Assembly: GCA_016718035.1 (NCBI GenBank)
Contig: JADKEK010000010.1
Span: forward strand, 62,001-126,000
DNA length: 64,000 nt
From: Bacteroidota bacterium
GTDB lineage: Bacteria > Bacteroidota > Bacteroidia > Chitinophagales > BACL12
Direction of reading: 5' to 3'
This document shows, piece after piece, positions 37,515-48,472 of this stretch. Each line of letters starts with the position of its first letter. Position 1 is the first letter of the stretch. The notes beneath the pieces were generated by a model that did not search any database, was not told the origin of the DNA, and saw only the letters and a program-made list of their open reading frames with translations. The translations under genes and the position numbers were made by a program.

Positions 37515-39316
37515 TTACTGTTGCACAACTTCTTAATTCCAGTAATTTTTAATTAAAATCGTTCAAAACAATTGATTCTAGGCCATTTTAACGAATGCTG
37601 ATTATTCCCGTGCAATTAATTTACTAAAATTTGCATGCCGCAAATGCGCTTAAAATGCATGTAAAAAAGTCGACTTATATAATTTGGCAGTTGTTTCCCT
37701 TGTATTAATTTGTAATTTTTATTTGCAACCGGATTTTGTCGATTAAATTTTAAATATTTCTTTAAGTTGTAGCATAATGATGCCATTAAAACATGTTTAT
37801 TCGCTTGTTTTATTCCGCGCGTATTCACTCTCCGCATACCCATAAAATTGAGCAATGTTCCTAGCACAGGTTCTACTGTTTTACTCCTTATACGAACCAT
37901 TTTTTTTGCATACTCGGTTTGCATACGTTCATGCATCCGGTCGTAATATGGTTTATCGACTGTATCATCCAGTTTTTTAAATTTCGTTTTCTCCCCTGCA
38001 CAACTTTTTCTTAACGGACAATTTTTGCAATCCGTTTCACTGCTTCGATAGATTTTTTTATCATAACCTTTGCTGTCGGTTCTTATTCCTTTAAATGGTA
38101 ATATTGCTTTATTTCCACGTTGACATTCATATTGATCCTGTTCCTTATTGTAAATAAATCCCTCTCTTGAGTTGCGGTATTGACCAAAATTCGGAATGTA
38201 TGCAGTAATATTATTTTGTTCCGCATGAGCAAGAGCCAGGCCACTGCTATAAGCGGAGTCAGCACCTATTTCTGCAATGGTAATATTATTTTGTGCTAAA
38301 TTATTTATTGCTTGATCTAATATTGCAGGCAAACATTGGCTATCCCGTTTATCTGCAAAATTGGCCATGGCTCCGGTTATAACATGGTGCGCATCATCCA
38401 CTGCCAACTGCCCAAAATAGTTGAGCTGACGTGCCTTTCCGGGCTTTACCGAGATACGTGCATCAGGGTCCGTAGGGCTATAATGTGTGTGATTGGATAA
38501 AAACTTTGGACGGATAATATCACCATGTTCATCAAGGTTATTTATTTTATTGGTTTGACCGGTAATATTACCTTTTCCGGGTTGGTCTTTATATTCTTTT
38601 TCTTTCCAGGCATGATGTTTATCTACCCATTTTTTTGTTGATGCTTTTACGGTTTGATTTTCATTTGCCGGTTTTTCATCGATATCATTTTTCTGCTTGT
38701 CATCAGATTCATTTTCTAATGATTCTATATAATCTACAGCATCATCAACAATTTCTTTTTCTAACAATGAATCTAAACTTGCATTTGCTTTTATAAATGC
38801 AGAATCAATTGCTTGGCGCTTACCCCTAACCATGCCTTGCTGCACACAAAGTGATAATACTTTTTGAAATAATTGTAAAAATATTTCCTCTCCGTACAAT
38901 TGTCTTGTTCTGCTTAATGTACTATGCCAAGGCAAGGGTTCGTCGATATCATACCCAATAAAATATAAAATATCCAATCGCATGGAAGCAGTGGTTATTA
39001 TTCTTCTGTCGCTAGAAAGGTTTTCAAAATAACCTACCATCATTAATTTAAAAAATACAACCGGGTCTATACTTTGCTGTCCTTCATCGCCATAAAAAGA
39101 AGCTGTCGCTTGATATAAAAATTTGAAATCTAATGCATTATCCAACTGCCGATAAAAATTATCTTCCGGAACTCGGTCGCTTAATTGAAAATGGACAAAT
39201 AATTTTTCGGAGTAGCGTTTTTTTCCTTGCATAAGCTAAGTTAAACAGCCTTTTTGACGCCCAAAAATCCATTTTAAACATGAAAATGTGTACATTTGGG
39301 TGGTTGTGCAACGAGC
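37515..39316 (-). mobile_element. IS1182-family-like insertion sequence
   Basis: About 1.8 kb. Inverted termini GTTGCACAAC (37520-37529) and GTTGTGCAAC (39303-39312) bracket one transposase on the minus strand. ACACGGG on both sides (37508-37514 and 39317-39323) may be a 7-bp target duplication; then the outermost few bases of the ends do not pair well, so the exact ends are uncertain by 4-5 nt. It interrupts an attC-like site. Confidence 0.8.
37616..39232 (-). CDS. IS1182-like transposase (DDE, DUF772 N-terminus)
   Basis: A 538-aa DDE transposase. The N-terminal DUF772-type region is seen as FYRQLDNALDFKFLY, SIDPVVFFKLMMVGY and LPWHSTLSRTRQLYG. The catalytic core has AIDSAFIKANAS (first D) and IAEIGADSAYSSG (second D), and the downstream CQRGNKAI/CKNCPLRKSCAG cysteine cluster precedes the last acidic residue near VEPVLGTLLNFMGMRR. 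It is intact, unlike several neighbours, and is the only gene on this strand inside the island. Confidence 0.9.
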   Translation of the reverse strand: MQGKKRYSEKLFVHFQLSDRVPEDNFYRQLDNALDFKFLYQATASFYGDEGQQSIDPVVFFKLMMVGYFENLSSDRRIITTASMRLDILYFIGYDIDEPLPWHSTLSRTRQLYGEEIFLQLFQKVLSLCVQQGMVRGKRQAIDSAFIKANASLDSLLEKEIVDDAVDYIESLENESDDKQKNDIDEKPANENQTVKASTKKWVDKHHAWKEKEYKDQPGKGNITGQTNKINNLDEHGDIIRPKFLSNHTHYSPTDPDARISVKPGKARQLNYFGQLAVDDAHHVITGAMANFADKRDSQCLPAILDQAINNLAQNNITIAEIGADSAYSSGLALAHAEQNNITAYIPNFGQYRNSREGFIYNKEQDQYECQRGNKAILPFKGIRTDSKGYDKKIYRSSETDCKNCPLRKSCAGEKTKFKKLDDTVDKPYYDRMHERMQTEYAKKMVRIRSKTVEPVLGTLLNFMGMRRVNTRGIKQANKHVLMASLCYNLKKYLKFNRQNPVANKNYKLIQGKQLPNYISRLFYMHFKRICGMQILVN

Positions 39317-39487
39317 ACACGGGCTTTGCGTCAGGCGGGGTGAAGTGTCAAATTGAAGCTTTGTGCGTCAGGCGGGGTGAAGTGTCAAATTGAAGCTTTG
39401 TGCTTCTATTCAAGTTCAGTGCTGGTTGATCAGCCGCGGCTGATGCTCCCAAACCCAACCGAACGCAAAGCCTGAAACCGGTTGCAA
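39317..39487 (+). repeat. attC-like hairpin 4, right part, with internal 37-bp duplication
   Basis: Stem GGGCTTTGCGT (39321-39331) pairs with ACGCAAAGCC (39463-39472), followed by GTTGCAA at 39481. Its loop shares AAATTGAAGCTTTGTGCTTC with the other hairpins. A 37-bp unit beginning gcgtcaggcggggtgaag is tandemly duplicated at 39328-39401. Removing the IS element and one ACACGGG rejoins ACCGCTAACACGGGCTTTGCG, a full left half. Confidence 0.62.
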
Positions 39488-39507
39488 AATTTTATCTACT
39501 AAATAAA

Positions 39508-40284
39508 ATGCGCCAAATCCTATTTATATTATTAACTATTTTCCTCTCCTGCCAACCAAACCAAGAGCCTAAACAACCTATTGCCAAGACCGACACAACT
39601 GAAACAGCAAACAGCAAAATAGCCTTAGGTAATAATCCTTTTATACCCAATCAAAACCTAGATACAGCAAAAACAGCAATTATTGAAACATTTGTTGACA
39701 GTTTAAATATTGGCGTAAAAGGGAAATGCAAAATTGAACTAATAAAACATGGGGTTTATGATGACATTTTTGTAGTAATTAAGTTTTATATAAAAGGAAG
39801 TAATACAACTAAAGACGCGGAACATTGGATGAATACAAATACTTATAGTTATGAAACCACTGCTATGATGGGATTTGAGCCTGTGGTTTCAGATTATAAT
39901 AATGATAACTTTAATGACATTACTTTTATTTCAGGAACTGCTGCTCGTGGTGCAAACGAAGTAAGAAGACTTTTTATTTATGATAATCAAAACAAAAACC
40001 TTGTGTCAATAGTCAATTCAGAGGACTATCCAAATATGCTGTATAACAAAAAACTTGACTGTATTGATGCGTTTTTAGTTTCTGGTGGATGTTCTACAGT
40101 ATTTCTTAACATAAAAGGAGATAGTTTAAAAATGTTTGCAAGTGTTGAATTGTCGGATGGTTTAACAGTAAAGACTTATGATAAAAACGGCAACGAAAAA
40201 ATAATTAAGGAAGACAAAACAAACAAGGCTGGTTATATCAGATATCAGAATTTTAATCCCTTGATAGAATATGATCGTTATTGA
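39508..40284 (+). CDS. Hypothetical lipoprotein
   Basis: A 258-aa predicted lipoprotein with a lipobox at residues 12-15 (FLSC) after a hydrophobic leader. The mature part has a Thr/Gln/Pro-rich linker, and DYNNDNFNDITFISG resembles an FG-GAP/VCBS-like calcium loop. No enzyme motif seen. It follows the last attC-like hairpin by about 20 bp, so it may be the next cassette gene of the island. Function unknown. Confidence 0.6.
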   Translation: MRQILFILLTIFLSCQPNQEPKQPIAKTDTTETANSKIALGNNPFIPNQNLDTAKTAIIETFVDSLNIGVKGKCKIELIKHGVYDDIFVVIKFYIKGSNTTKDAEHWMNTNTYSYETTAMMGFEPVVSDYNNDNFNDITFISGTAARGANEVRRLFIYDNQNKNLVSIVNSEDYPNMLYNKKLDCIDAFLVSGGCSTVFLNIKGDSLKMFASVELSDGLTVKTYDKNGNEKIIKEDKTNKAGYIRYQNFNPLIEYDRY

Positions 40285-40707
40285 AAAATTATTGCGAACA
40301 TAATATTGTATTTAATAGCACTAAATTACCATGCTTAAATTAATTTCGATTTATTCGTGTCATAAAGTGGCGGGACTTTCGGTGGTTGTTTTAAATACGA
40401 GGCTGCTAATCGTTATCTGTTGCCGATTTTGAGGGTTGATAAAATCAATTGCTGCAATTTTTCGAAAGGTATTACCTCTTTTTGGAATAATTTGGTAGTT
40501 TTGAAAAGGCTAAAGGACAGGGTGGTTTTTTCACACTCTGACGTTGACGGCAACTCTAAACTAACACGCCACAACTAATATCACAAACACAAAAAAACGA
40601 GTATTGAAAAGACTTTTGACAATATCATTTCTATTTCTCTGTAAAACAACAGGTTTTTGTCAGACGACGAATTCAGCAAACGATTACTTGAATAATCTCA
40701 CTAAGCA
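40285..40707 (+). other. Gap with remnant of a secreted-protein N-terminus
   Basis: From a TTG at 40604 a short frame reads LKRLLTISFLFLCKTTGFCQ then about 15 residues to a stop at 40709, which looks like a signal peptide plus a cleavage site. It may be a truncated gene start or the true beginning of the next gene in another frame. The rest of the gap holds no gene I can support. Confidence 0.35.
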
Positions 40708-41652
40708 ATGAAGCCAAAAAACAGGGTCAGTGATTCAGGTAATAAACTTTTGCAATATTCCCTTTTATCTGCAGCTTTTATTACTTGTAAACCTAATAGT
40801 ATATTGTCGGAAGTAATATACCATGATGTTGAACCTGATGTAGTGTTGGATGAAAACGGGGAGCAATATTTTCTGAATATTAACTCAGATGAGTTTGATG
40901 ACTTCAAATTTTTTAACAAGTCTATTTTATTCGGAGGATACTGGACTTCTGGTAGTATTTATTACATACCGCTTGTGCTTGAGCAAAGAATTAATGTATT
41001 CATGAGAGGAGATGTTTATTCTCCAAATGCTGCCAACATAGCTGGCGAAATGGCGACAATTGGAACAACTTTTAGTTCTTTTCACCGGTGGCTTCCAAGT
41101 GCATTAGAATCTGGTTTATTGATTTCAGAGGGAATGATCTTTCAAAGTGCTTATTATCAATGTATGCATTACAGAAACAAAACATACATTTTCAGTAACT
41201 ATAGTTCATATGGGGGAGCGTGGTATCCAGAATCAATCGATCACTATCTTGGCGTCAAATTCAAGGATGCTGATGAAATTATACATTACGGGTGGATTCG
41301 CTGCGATGTAAAGGATGACGGGCGTACATTAGTAATAATAGACTATGCATATGAAACCGAACCAGATTATCCTATTGTTGCTGGAGATACTGCGCATTAT
41401 GTTGGGATAAAAAGCATAGAAAATTCAATTGATGCTACAGTTTATAATTTCGGAAAGGATATTTACATCCTTACTGAAACTTTTCAAAATACCGAAGTAG
41501 TTATTTCAGACTTAAATGGTAAACAAATTATTAGCGAAGTTTTGCAAAGTAATATCGAATCAATTAGTATGAAAAATTATCCAGCAGGTATATATTTAGT
41601 GACATTGTTAAATGATGGAAATCGCTTTGGCAAAAAAGTTTTCATCGAATAA
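40708..41652 (+). CDS. T9SS-targeted secreted protein, function unknown
   Basis: A 314-aa protein. A hydrophobic stretch at residues about 14-28 (LLQYSLLSAAFITC) may be a signal sequence, preceded by a charged N-terminus. The last ~80 residues are a T9SS type A sorting domain (VYNFGKDIYILTETFQNTEVVISDLNGKQ, ending GKKVFIE). The middle region has no recognised domain; SEVIYHDVEPDVVLDENGEQ is typical of Bacteroidota secreted proteins of unknown role. Confidence 0.65.
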   Translation: MKPKNRVSDSGNKLLQYSLLSAAFITCKPNSILSEVIYHDVEPDVVLDENGEQYFLNINSDEFDDFKFFNKSILFGGYWTSGSIYYIPLVLEQRINVFMRGDVYSPNAANIAGEMATIGTTFSSFHRWLPSALESGLLISEGMIFQSAYYQCMHYRNKTYIFSNYSSYGGAWYPESIDHYLGVKFKDADEIIHYGWIRCDVKDDGRTLVIIDYAYETEPDYPIVAGDTAHYVGIKSIENSIDATVYNFGKDIYILTETFQNTEVVISDLNGKQIISEVLQSNIESISMKNYPAGIYLVTLLNDGNRFGKKVFIE

Positions 41653-42350
41653 ATAGTTTGAACCATCCTGTCCAAGCAGGGTTCCGGCCACATAAAAAAA
41701 ATAAAATACCGGCCTAACCCTGCGTCATTCGAAGTCGTGCGTGATATTTAAATCGAATTTTTCGTGTCCCAAAGTCGCAGGGTTTCGCGAGATTAAATTA
41801 TTTAATATTGGTCGCAAGAATCCTGCTCGGACTGGAAAAATGTCAAACTACCACCCAACCCGGACAAGTGATTGCAGCGGAAATAAACCAATTTGTTAAT
41901 GTGCAAATGTGCTGATGTGCTAATTCGCAAACCGTCCGCCGAGGCGGAAACAGCCGGTGCGGAGTAAGATGTTCATATTTTATTAATAATGGATATTCGG
42001 AGTATTGGTTCATTCGGGGAAAATGTTGCGGACTTGGTTTTATTGAAGCACGGTGCCGCAGCAGTATTGTGAAACGAAGGAAAATTGTTATGCGGCATGC
42101 CCCCAAAATTTTATAAGTACTTTTTTTAATCATCGAAAATAAACCTGTAAATTGAATTTTACCAACAACAAAATCACCGCTCCTAAACCTAACAAAAACA
42201 GGCACCTGTAGAAAGTTTACGAATTACAAAATAAATACATTATCTTAGAGGTAGTATCAGATTGCATCACATTTTTGATACAATATTCATTTTACCAACG
42301 GTGAATTTAAAAATTTATTATTTCATTAATTGACAAGAAAAACATACTTT
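41653..42350. repeat. Intergenic repeat element, first copy
   Basis: Contains ccggcctaaccctgcgtc (near 41712), cctgctcggac and caagtgattgcagcggaaa (near 41865), and cgtgccgcagcagtattgtg/gcggcatgcccc; the same blocks in the same order recur at 44.60-44.83 kb and, in part, near 49.17 kb. No gene is supported. Confidence 0.6.
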
Positions 42351-44485
42351 ATGAAACACTTAACCACATTTTTGTTTGCTCTAATAGCAGTTTTGCAACT
42401 TGCTGTTGCTCAGGCACCTGAAATTGAATGGGAACATTTATATTGTGATGCATCAAATACTTCAAATGATGATGGTTATTTTGCATTAACTCCTGATGGT
42501 GGAGCAGTTATGGTTTCAGTGGCCTATAACGGAATGGAATGTGGCGATAAAAACGAATTCGGAAATGGCGCTGAGGATTTTTGGGTTGTTAAAGTTGATT
42601 CAAATTATGCCATACAATGGCAAAATAATATTGGTGGTTCGGGTAATGATATTCCCTGGTGCATAAATACAACCAACGATGGCGGTTATATTGTTGCTGG
42701 TGTTTCTAATTCACCTGTTTCCGGCGATAAAACTGAACCTCGAATAGACGTGACCGGTCCATATTATTCCGATGATATTTGGATAATTAAATTAGATGCA
42801 AACGGAAATATTGTCTGGCAAAATACCATTGGTGGTAATGAGATTGAAATGAAACCTTACATCGAACAATTGGATGGCGGTGGTTATATTCTAAGTTGTT
42901 CATCCAATTCGCCGATATCCGGTGATAAAATGGAAGCGCCCACCGGTGGACCAGGCAATTATGACTATTGGATTATTCGATTGACAAATGCGGGAAATAT
43001 TGCCTGGCAAAATACAATTGGCGGAAATTATAACGATAATACACGTGTAATTCACCCATTATCAGGCGGTGGATTTATTTGTGCAGGTGTTTCATTTTCA
43101 GGAATTTCCGGCGATAAAACACAAGTTGCTACAGGTAGCTGGATTATGCAGTTGAGTAATACCGGAAATATTATTTGGCAAAATACAGTTGATATGTTTG
43201 TAGCTGAGGTAATTATAGAATCGGATGGCACTTTTATGTTGGGTGGCACGAGCATGTATACCGGTGGTTATGAAAATGCTAAATATAAAATGATGCAATT
43301 AAATGCGAGTGGTACTGTAATATTTACTAAAATAATTGATGCTAATTTTTCTGTATTGCGATCCATTGATAAAACGTTAGATGGCGGTTATGTACTTGGT
43401 GGAACATCTGTAGGCACCGGCACTGATAAAACCGATGAAGGGCCAATTCCTACTTATTACGCTGAAGGATGGGACATGTGGTTAATTAAAGTTGATTCGC
43501 TGGGAAATCGTGAGTGGGATAATGCGCTGGGTTCAGCAAGTGATGATGGTGGTGCAATAATCAGACAAATGGAAAATGGTGATTATTTATTGTATGGATT
43601 TGCGAATAACGATGAGGAAGGCGATGTATCGGATAAAATAAATCCACAAGAAGGTCAATGGCTTGTTCATTTGGTGAATACTGCATGTGTACCTTCTACA
43701 GAATTATGTAACAGTATAGATGATAACTGTAATGGCACAATTGATGAAGATGTTGTAGAATCAATTACAGTTGCTGCTGATGGTCCGCTCACCTTTTGTA
43801 AAGGTGGATCTGTTGTGCTAACTGCCACTTCATACACAGGCACTGCATTACAATGGAAAAGAAATGGAGAAGATATACCCGGAGCAACAAGCCCATCGTA
43901 TACCGCAACGCAGTCTGCAATTTATACCTGTCAGTCAACCAGCGATTGTGGCTTCATTATTTCTTCATGGCTTACAGTTACCGTAAAAGGAAATCCAAAC
44001 GCAACAATAACTGCCGGTGGTCCAACTACATTTTGTTCGGGTGGTAGTGTTACTTTAAGTGTTTTGCCCGTTGCAGGTTGTAGTTACCAATGGTATAACG
44101 GTGCATCAATTATTCCGGGTGCTACATCTATTAATTATATCGCTACAACAACAGGAAATTACAGATGTCGTGTCACAAAAATGGCAACCGGTTGTTATAA
44201 AAATTCAAATACAATTGGTGTAAATGTAACTTGCAGGGAGGAGGAAACAATTTTGATTACATCATTTGAACTTTACCCAAATCCGGCTTCAGATTATATT
44301 ACAATTCAGTCACCGATTGAACGTTATAATTACAGTATTTTTAGATATTTCAGGAAAAATTATAGAAGAAAATGTTGCTAATGCATTTGTTTCAACTTAT
44401 TACATCGGCAATTTACCGGCAGGTTTTTATCAAATCAGATTGTAACCGAAAACGATATTTCGGCAAAAATTTCGTGAAACAATAA
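42351..44485 (+). CDS. T9SS-targeted repeat/Ig-like protein, C-terminus broken by three shifts
   Basis: Start at 42351 gives signal peptide MKHLTTFLFALIAVLQLAVAQ. Repeats of 40-60 residues with W-x-x-T/N-IGG (IQWQNNIGGSG, IVWQNTIGGN, IAWQNTIGGN) suggest a beta-propeller; a MopE-like metal-binding CNSIDDNCNGTIDED follows near residue 455, then two Ig-like domains (TFCKGGSVVLTAT, TFCSGGSVTLSV). The sorting tail begins FELYPNPASD. Missing bases at T5 44338-44342, near 44441 and at A5 44465-44469, when restored, give GFYQIRLVTENDISAKNFVKQ-type ending with stop 44483-44485. Confidence 0.72.
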
Positions 44486-45243
44486 GGGGTTATTTATTGT
44501 GTAATTTGTATCAAATAAATACTAGTAATTGCAATTTATGTGTGCATTTCTGATTGTGGCCTAAGCGTATAAATTGGACACTGTTCAAATTTATTGCTGG
44601 CCTTAATAAAATACCGGCCTAACCCTGCGTCAATCGGAGCACAAATTGATATCGCAAGAACCCTGCTCGGACCGGTAAAATGTCATACCTGCACCAAACC
44701 CGGGCAAGTGATTGCAGCGGAAAACCCGCAGCCCGCTTTTCAGCGGGAGAGGATTTGGAGCGAAAAGCACGTGCCGCAGCAGGATTGTGAAACGAAGGAA
44801 AATTGTGATGCGGCATGCCCCCCAAATTTTAACGCACACAACGAAAATATTTTTATCCCAATAGAAAAAAAGATATTCATAACAACAACTCCGGAATTTT
44901 TAAAATATTTGAATTTATCACTGTAGTATTTGGCTTCCCCCATTGGTTGGACTAGGGACACACCCAATGGGAGAGCTCTGTATGATAATTTGATTTTATA
45001 CTCAATACTTTTCCCGCGCTTGTAAAGTTGCTCTGAAGCAACATTATCATTCCTGACAAATAATCACAATGATCCTTCACCTCATGATTGTATCTGACTT
45101 ACCATAAGGGAAAAAAATCAGGTTTAAAATTTGAAAGTATGTTGGTGTTCGTTACTTTTACTGTGCTAAAGAAAAAATAGTTTGTGTAAAAGTTGCAAGT
45201 TAATTTGCATTTCTTTAGATATGTATAATCCCATTTTTGTTAC
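44486..45243. repeat. Intergenic repeat element, second copy, plus hairpin
   Basis: Same blocks as 41.69-42.11 kb (ccggcctaaccctgcgtc at about 44610, cctgctcggac, caagtgattgcagcggaaa, cgtgccgcagcaggattgtg, gcggcatgcccc). Around 44935-44975 lies cccccattggttgga...ccaatggga, recurring near 47250-47282. No gene is supported. Confidence 0.6.
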
Positions 45244-47177
45244 ATGAAAATCAAAAGTTTCATTTATTTAATATTTGCAATTCCTGCATTTAATTTGTTT
45301 TGCCAAGCACCTGAACTATTATGGACTAAAAGTTTAGGGGGTAGCGAAAGTGAAGTTGGATTTGATGTGATTGGTACTGCTGATGGCGGTTTCTTAACTG
45401 TAGGGTACTCAAGTTCTACAGATGGTGATATTGAATTCAACGCAGGTGGTATAGATATGTTTATTGTAAAATTTAGTTCCTCAAATGAAGTTATGTTTTC
45501 AAAAACATTTGGAGGGAGTGATGACGATCAAAGTCTGAGTGCTGTAGAAGCTTACAATGGAGGATTTATTGTTGGGGGATGGTCTACCACATCTGATGGC
45601 ATTATTCCGGGTAATTATGGATTGTCAGATGCGATAGTCCTGAAAACAGATGTCTTTGGGAATTTAGAGTGGATTAAGAATTACGGTGGAAGTAATATTG
45701 ATGGCATTAGGTCTATCATCAGAACTGATGACACCAGTTACCTTTTTACGGGGACATCACATTCGAATGATATTGATATCACCGACCACATTGGTCCTGA
45801 GGATAAAAGTGATATTATAGTAGGTAAAATTGATTTATCGGGAAATCTTGTATGGCTGAACTCATATGGGTCAGTTGGAGATGATTATAGCAATCAAATC
45901 ATAAAAACTAAAGACAGTTGTTACCTGATATGCGGATATCGTAAGTTAGATTTTGAAGATTATTATATTTTAAAAATAAATGGGGACGGTGATTTAATTT
46001 GGGAAAAACTTTTGGCGGCTCCGCAGAGGACGTCGCTTACGGTATTGATGAATTAAGTTCAGGCAATATCATTGTATGCGGAGTATCACTTTCTGAAGAT
46101 GGTGATGTAGGTTATGTATCCGGAATAGCTGATAATTGGGTAATCTTATTAGACTCAGCAGGTAATTTATTATGGGAAAGGTCTTATGGCAGTTTTGCAT
46201 ACGACAACGGTTACGAAATTTTTGAGACTGCTGATTCAACAATTCTTATAGTTGCGGTAGCTGGTGATGAGAATGGTGATGTAACAGGATTTAATGGCGC
46301 AAGCGACTTTTGGGTTATTAATATAGATACAAATGGAACTATTATATGGAGAGATTGCTATGGTGGGAGTTTATATGACACCCCATTTGGCAGTACCCAA
46401 TTACTGGATGCATCGTACGTAATAACTGGTAGAGCTTACTCTAACGATGGTGATATTTTTGACCACCATGACGGAATTGAAGATAATTCCGACATTTGGA
46501 CAATAAGAATTAAAGAGACTTGCACATACGTTAAATATTATGCTGATTTAGATGAAGATGAATTCGGTAATGCAGCTGAATATATTTATAGCTGTTTTGA
46601 TACTTTAGGTTATGTATTAAATAATCTAGATTGTAATGATGCTAATCAACTAATTCACCCAAGTGTTACTGACATTTGTAATGATATTGATGATAACTGC
46701 AATTTCGAAATTGATGAGGATGCCACTTTTTTAACATGGTATAGGGATTTTGATGCTGATGGCTTTGGAAATTTAGAGAATGAATCAATTGCTTGCCATG
46801 AATTGATTGGTTATGTGCTAGATAGCACAGACTGTAATGATTTTGATGAAACTATCTTTCCCGGAGCCGAAGAGCAGTTAAATGGCATAGACGATGATTG
46901 TGACCAAATGCTTGATGAAGGTTTAAGTGTTTTTGAACATACAATTGATGAATTAATTATTTATCCCATTCCGGCCATTTCAAATATAACAATTGAATTT
47001 AGTCATTTGAATAACCCACAAATTACAATTTACAACCTGACGGGTGAAGAAATTTTTAGCTTTGAAAATTGTATTTCACCCTTAACTGTTAATGTATCCG
47101 AGTTATCGCCGGGTGTTTATTTTATTACAATAAATACGCATGAAAATGCTGCAGCCGGAGTATTTATAAAGCAGTAA
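45244..47177 (+). CDS. T9SS-targeted beta-propeller/MopE-like protein, -1 shift
   Basis: Two overlapping frames join at the A5 run 46004-46008; one added A yields WEKTFGGSAEDVAYG, matching the repeats elsewhere in the protein (WTKSLGGSESEVGFD, FSKTFGGSDDDQSL, WIKNYGGSNIDG). About 645 aa in all. A signal peptide (MKIKSFIYLIFAIPAFNLFCQ) starts it; about eight propeller-type repeats follow, then two MopE-like metal motifs (CNDIDDNCNFEIDED, LNGIDDDCDQMLDEG) and a T9SS tail starting IIYPIPAISNITIE. Likely surface-exposed; partner unknown. Confidence 0.76.
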
Positions 47178-47747
47178 TGTGGCTACGAAACTAAATCCTC
47201 TATTCCTGTGATTAATAGGTATCGATACTTGTCATAAGATGGTAACCCCATTGGTTGGTCTGGGGACGCAACCAATGGGAAGCTCCGTATTATAGTTTAT
47301 GCGATACCATTACTTTTTTTCTTCGATTGTAATTTAGTTACGAAGCAACACACTCAATTACTAGGGTTAATATCAATTATTCCTCACCTAAATGGTCGCA
47401 TCTCCGACCAAACAATTCTCATCCATTTGCGACTGGTTTGCACAAATCGAACTTCGTGTATCTTTGAGCGATATAGAGTCTTTGCGGTTTTCTTTCGAGA
47501 GGTAACATTCAGGGAGTATTAATGCTATTATTGAATAGATTGAGGGATAAATATAGTTTTTCTCACCACTAAGACGCTAAGGGGCTCTAAGTAACACTAA
47601 GAATTTTGATGAAATGTTTGATGTTTATTTAATTGATCAGCATTCATAAAATAATAAGGTTACCTTATTTGTACAAATCCAACTTCGAGTAAGTAAATTT
47701 GTGCTCATCAAAAATATTAATCTAGACACTTTATCATAAACACTTTA
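47178..47747. other. Intergenic stretch, no gene seen
   Basis: Contains ccccattggttggtctggggacg...ccaatgggaagctccg at about 47248-47285, a short inverted repeat also found near 44935. No other structure recognised. Confidence 0.4.
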
Positions 47748-48442
47748 ATGCATCAACCACCAATCCACAATACAATCCAACGCGTCACTAATTTTACCGA
47801 TTTAGTTGCAACTCAACTTAAGGGTAGCACTAATGTTGCATGCTGGGAACGTGAATTTATTGGTGATTATTATGAAATTATTCAGCAATGTGTTTCCAAT
47901 GAAAACATCACCGTTATTGAGCCGGAATTATTGCGCAGTATTAAATTAAGTGACGCAGGTAAGCAGGCACGAAATACTATTTTAAACGATTTTGAATTAC
48001 TCTCCGTATATGGTGCAGCACCAACATTAAATATTATAAAACAATACGACAGAGATACAGATGAAAATATTTTCCCCACCGATGTCTATTCATTTCATAT
48101 CGACCGTTCACCAATACCTGTAGATACTTTTTTATGTACTTATTATGGTGCAACTACTGAAATATTACCGAATGTGCAAGGCATACAAAAATACTTATCC
48201 CAGAAATTCGCCAACAGTTAAAAAATAATTTTGTCGGTTCAGATGCCGCCTTCGAAACATATTTAATAGAACAATTTTACGATTTACATTTCGCAGCTTT
48301 ACCCAACGCCCAAATTGTGCAAATTCCGCTGGGACATATTTGTCGTTTAGCGGTAGATCATCCAAATAGCCTAACATTACCATGTATCCACCGCGCACCA
48401 CTCGAAAATCCGGGTGAGTATCGGTTGCTGTTAATTTGTTGA
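47748..48442 (+). CDS. DUF1826-like protein, -1 shift
   Basis: Reads from 47748 to a false stop, then continues in another frame; one A added to the A5 run 48187-48191 joins GIQKILIPEIRQQL and extends the protein to 48442 (about 231 aa). Features resembling DUF1826: an early VACWERE segment, PVDTFLCTYYGATTEILP in the middle, and CIHRAPLENPGEYRLLLIC at the end, matching the family's metal- and oxygenase-like spacing. Biochemical role unknown. Stands alone. Confidence 0.62.
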
Positions 48443-48472
48443 AGGGATTGAGATTAAAGTAATCGATAATCA

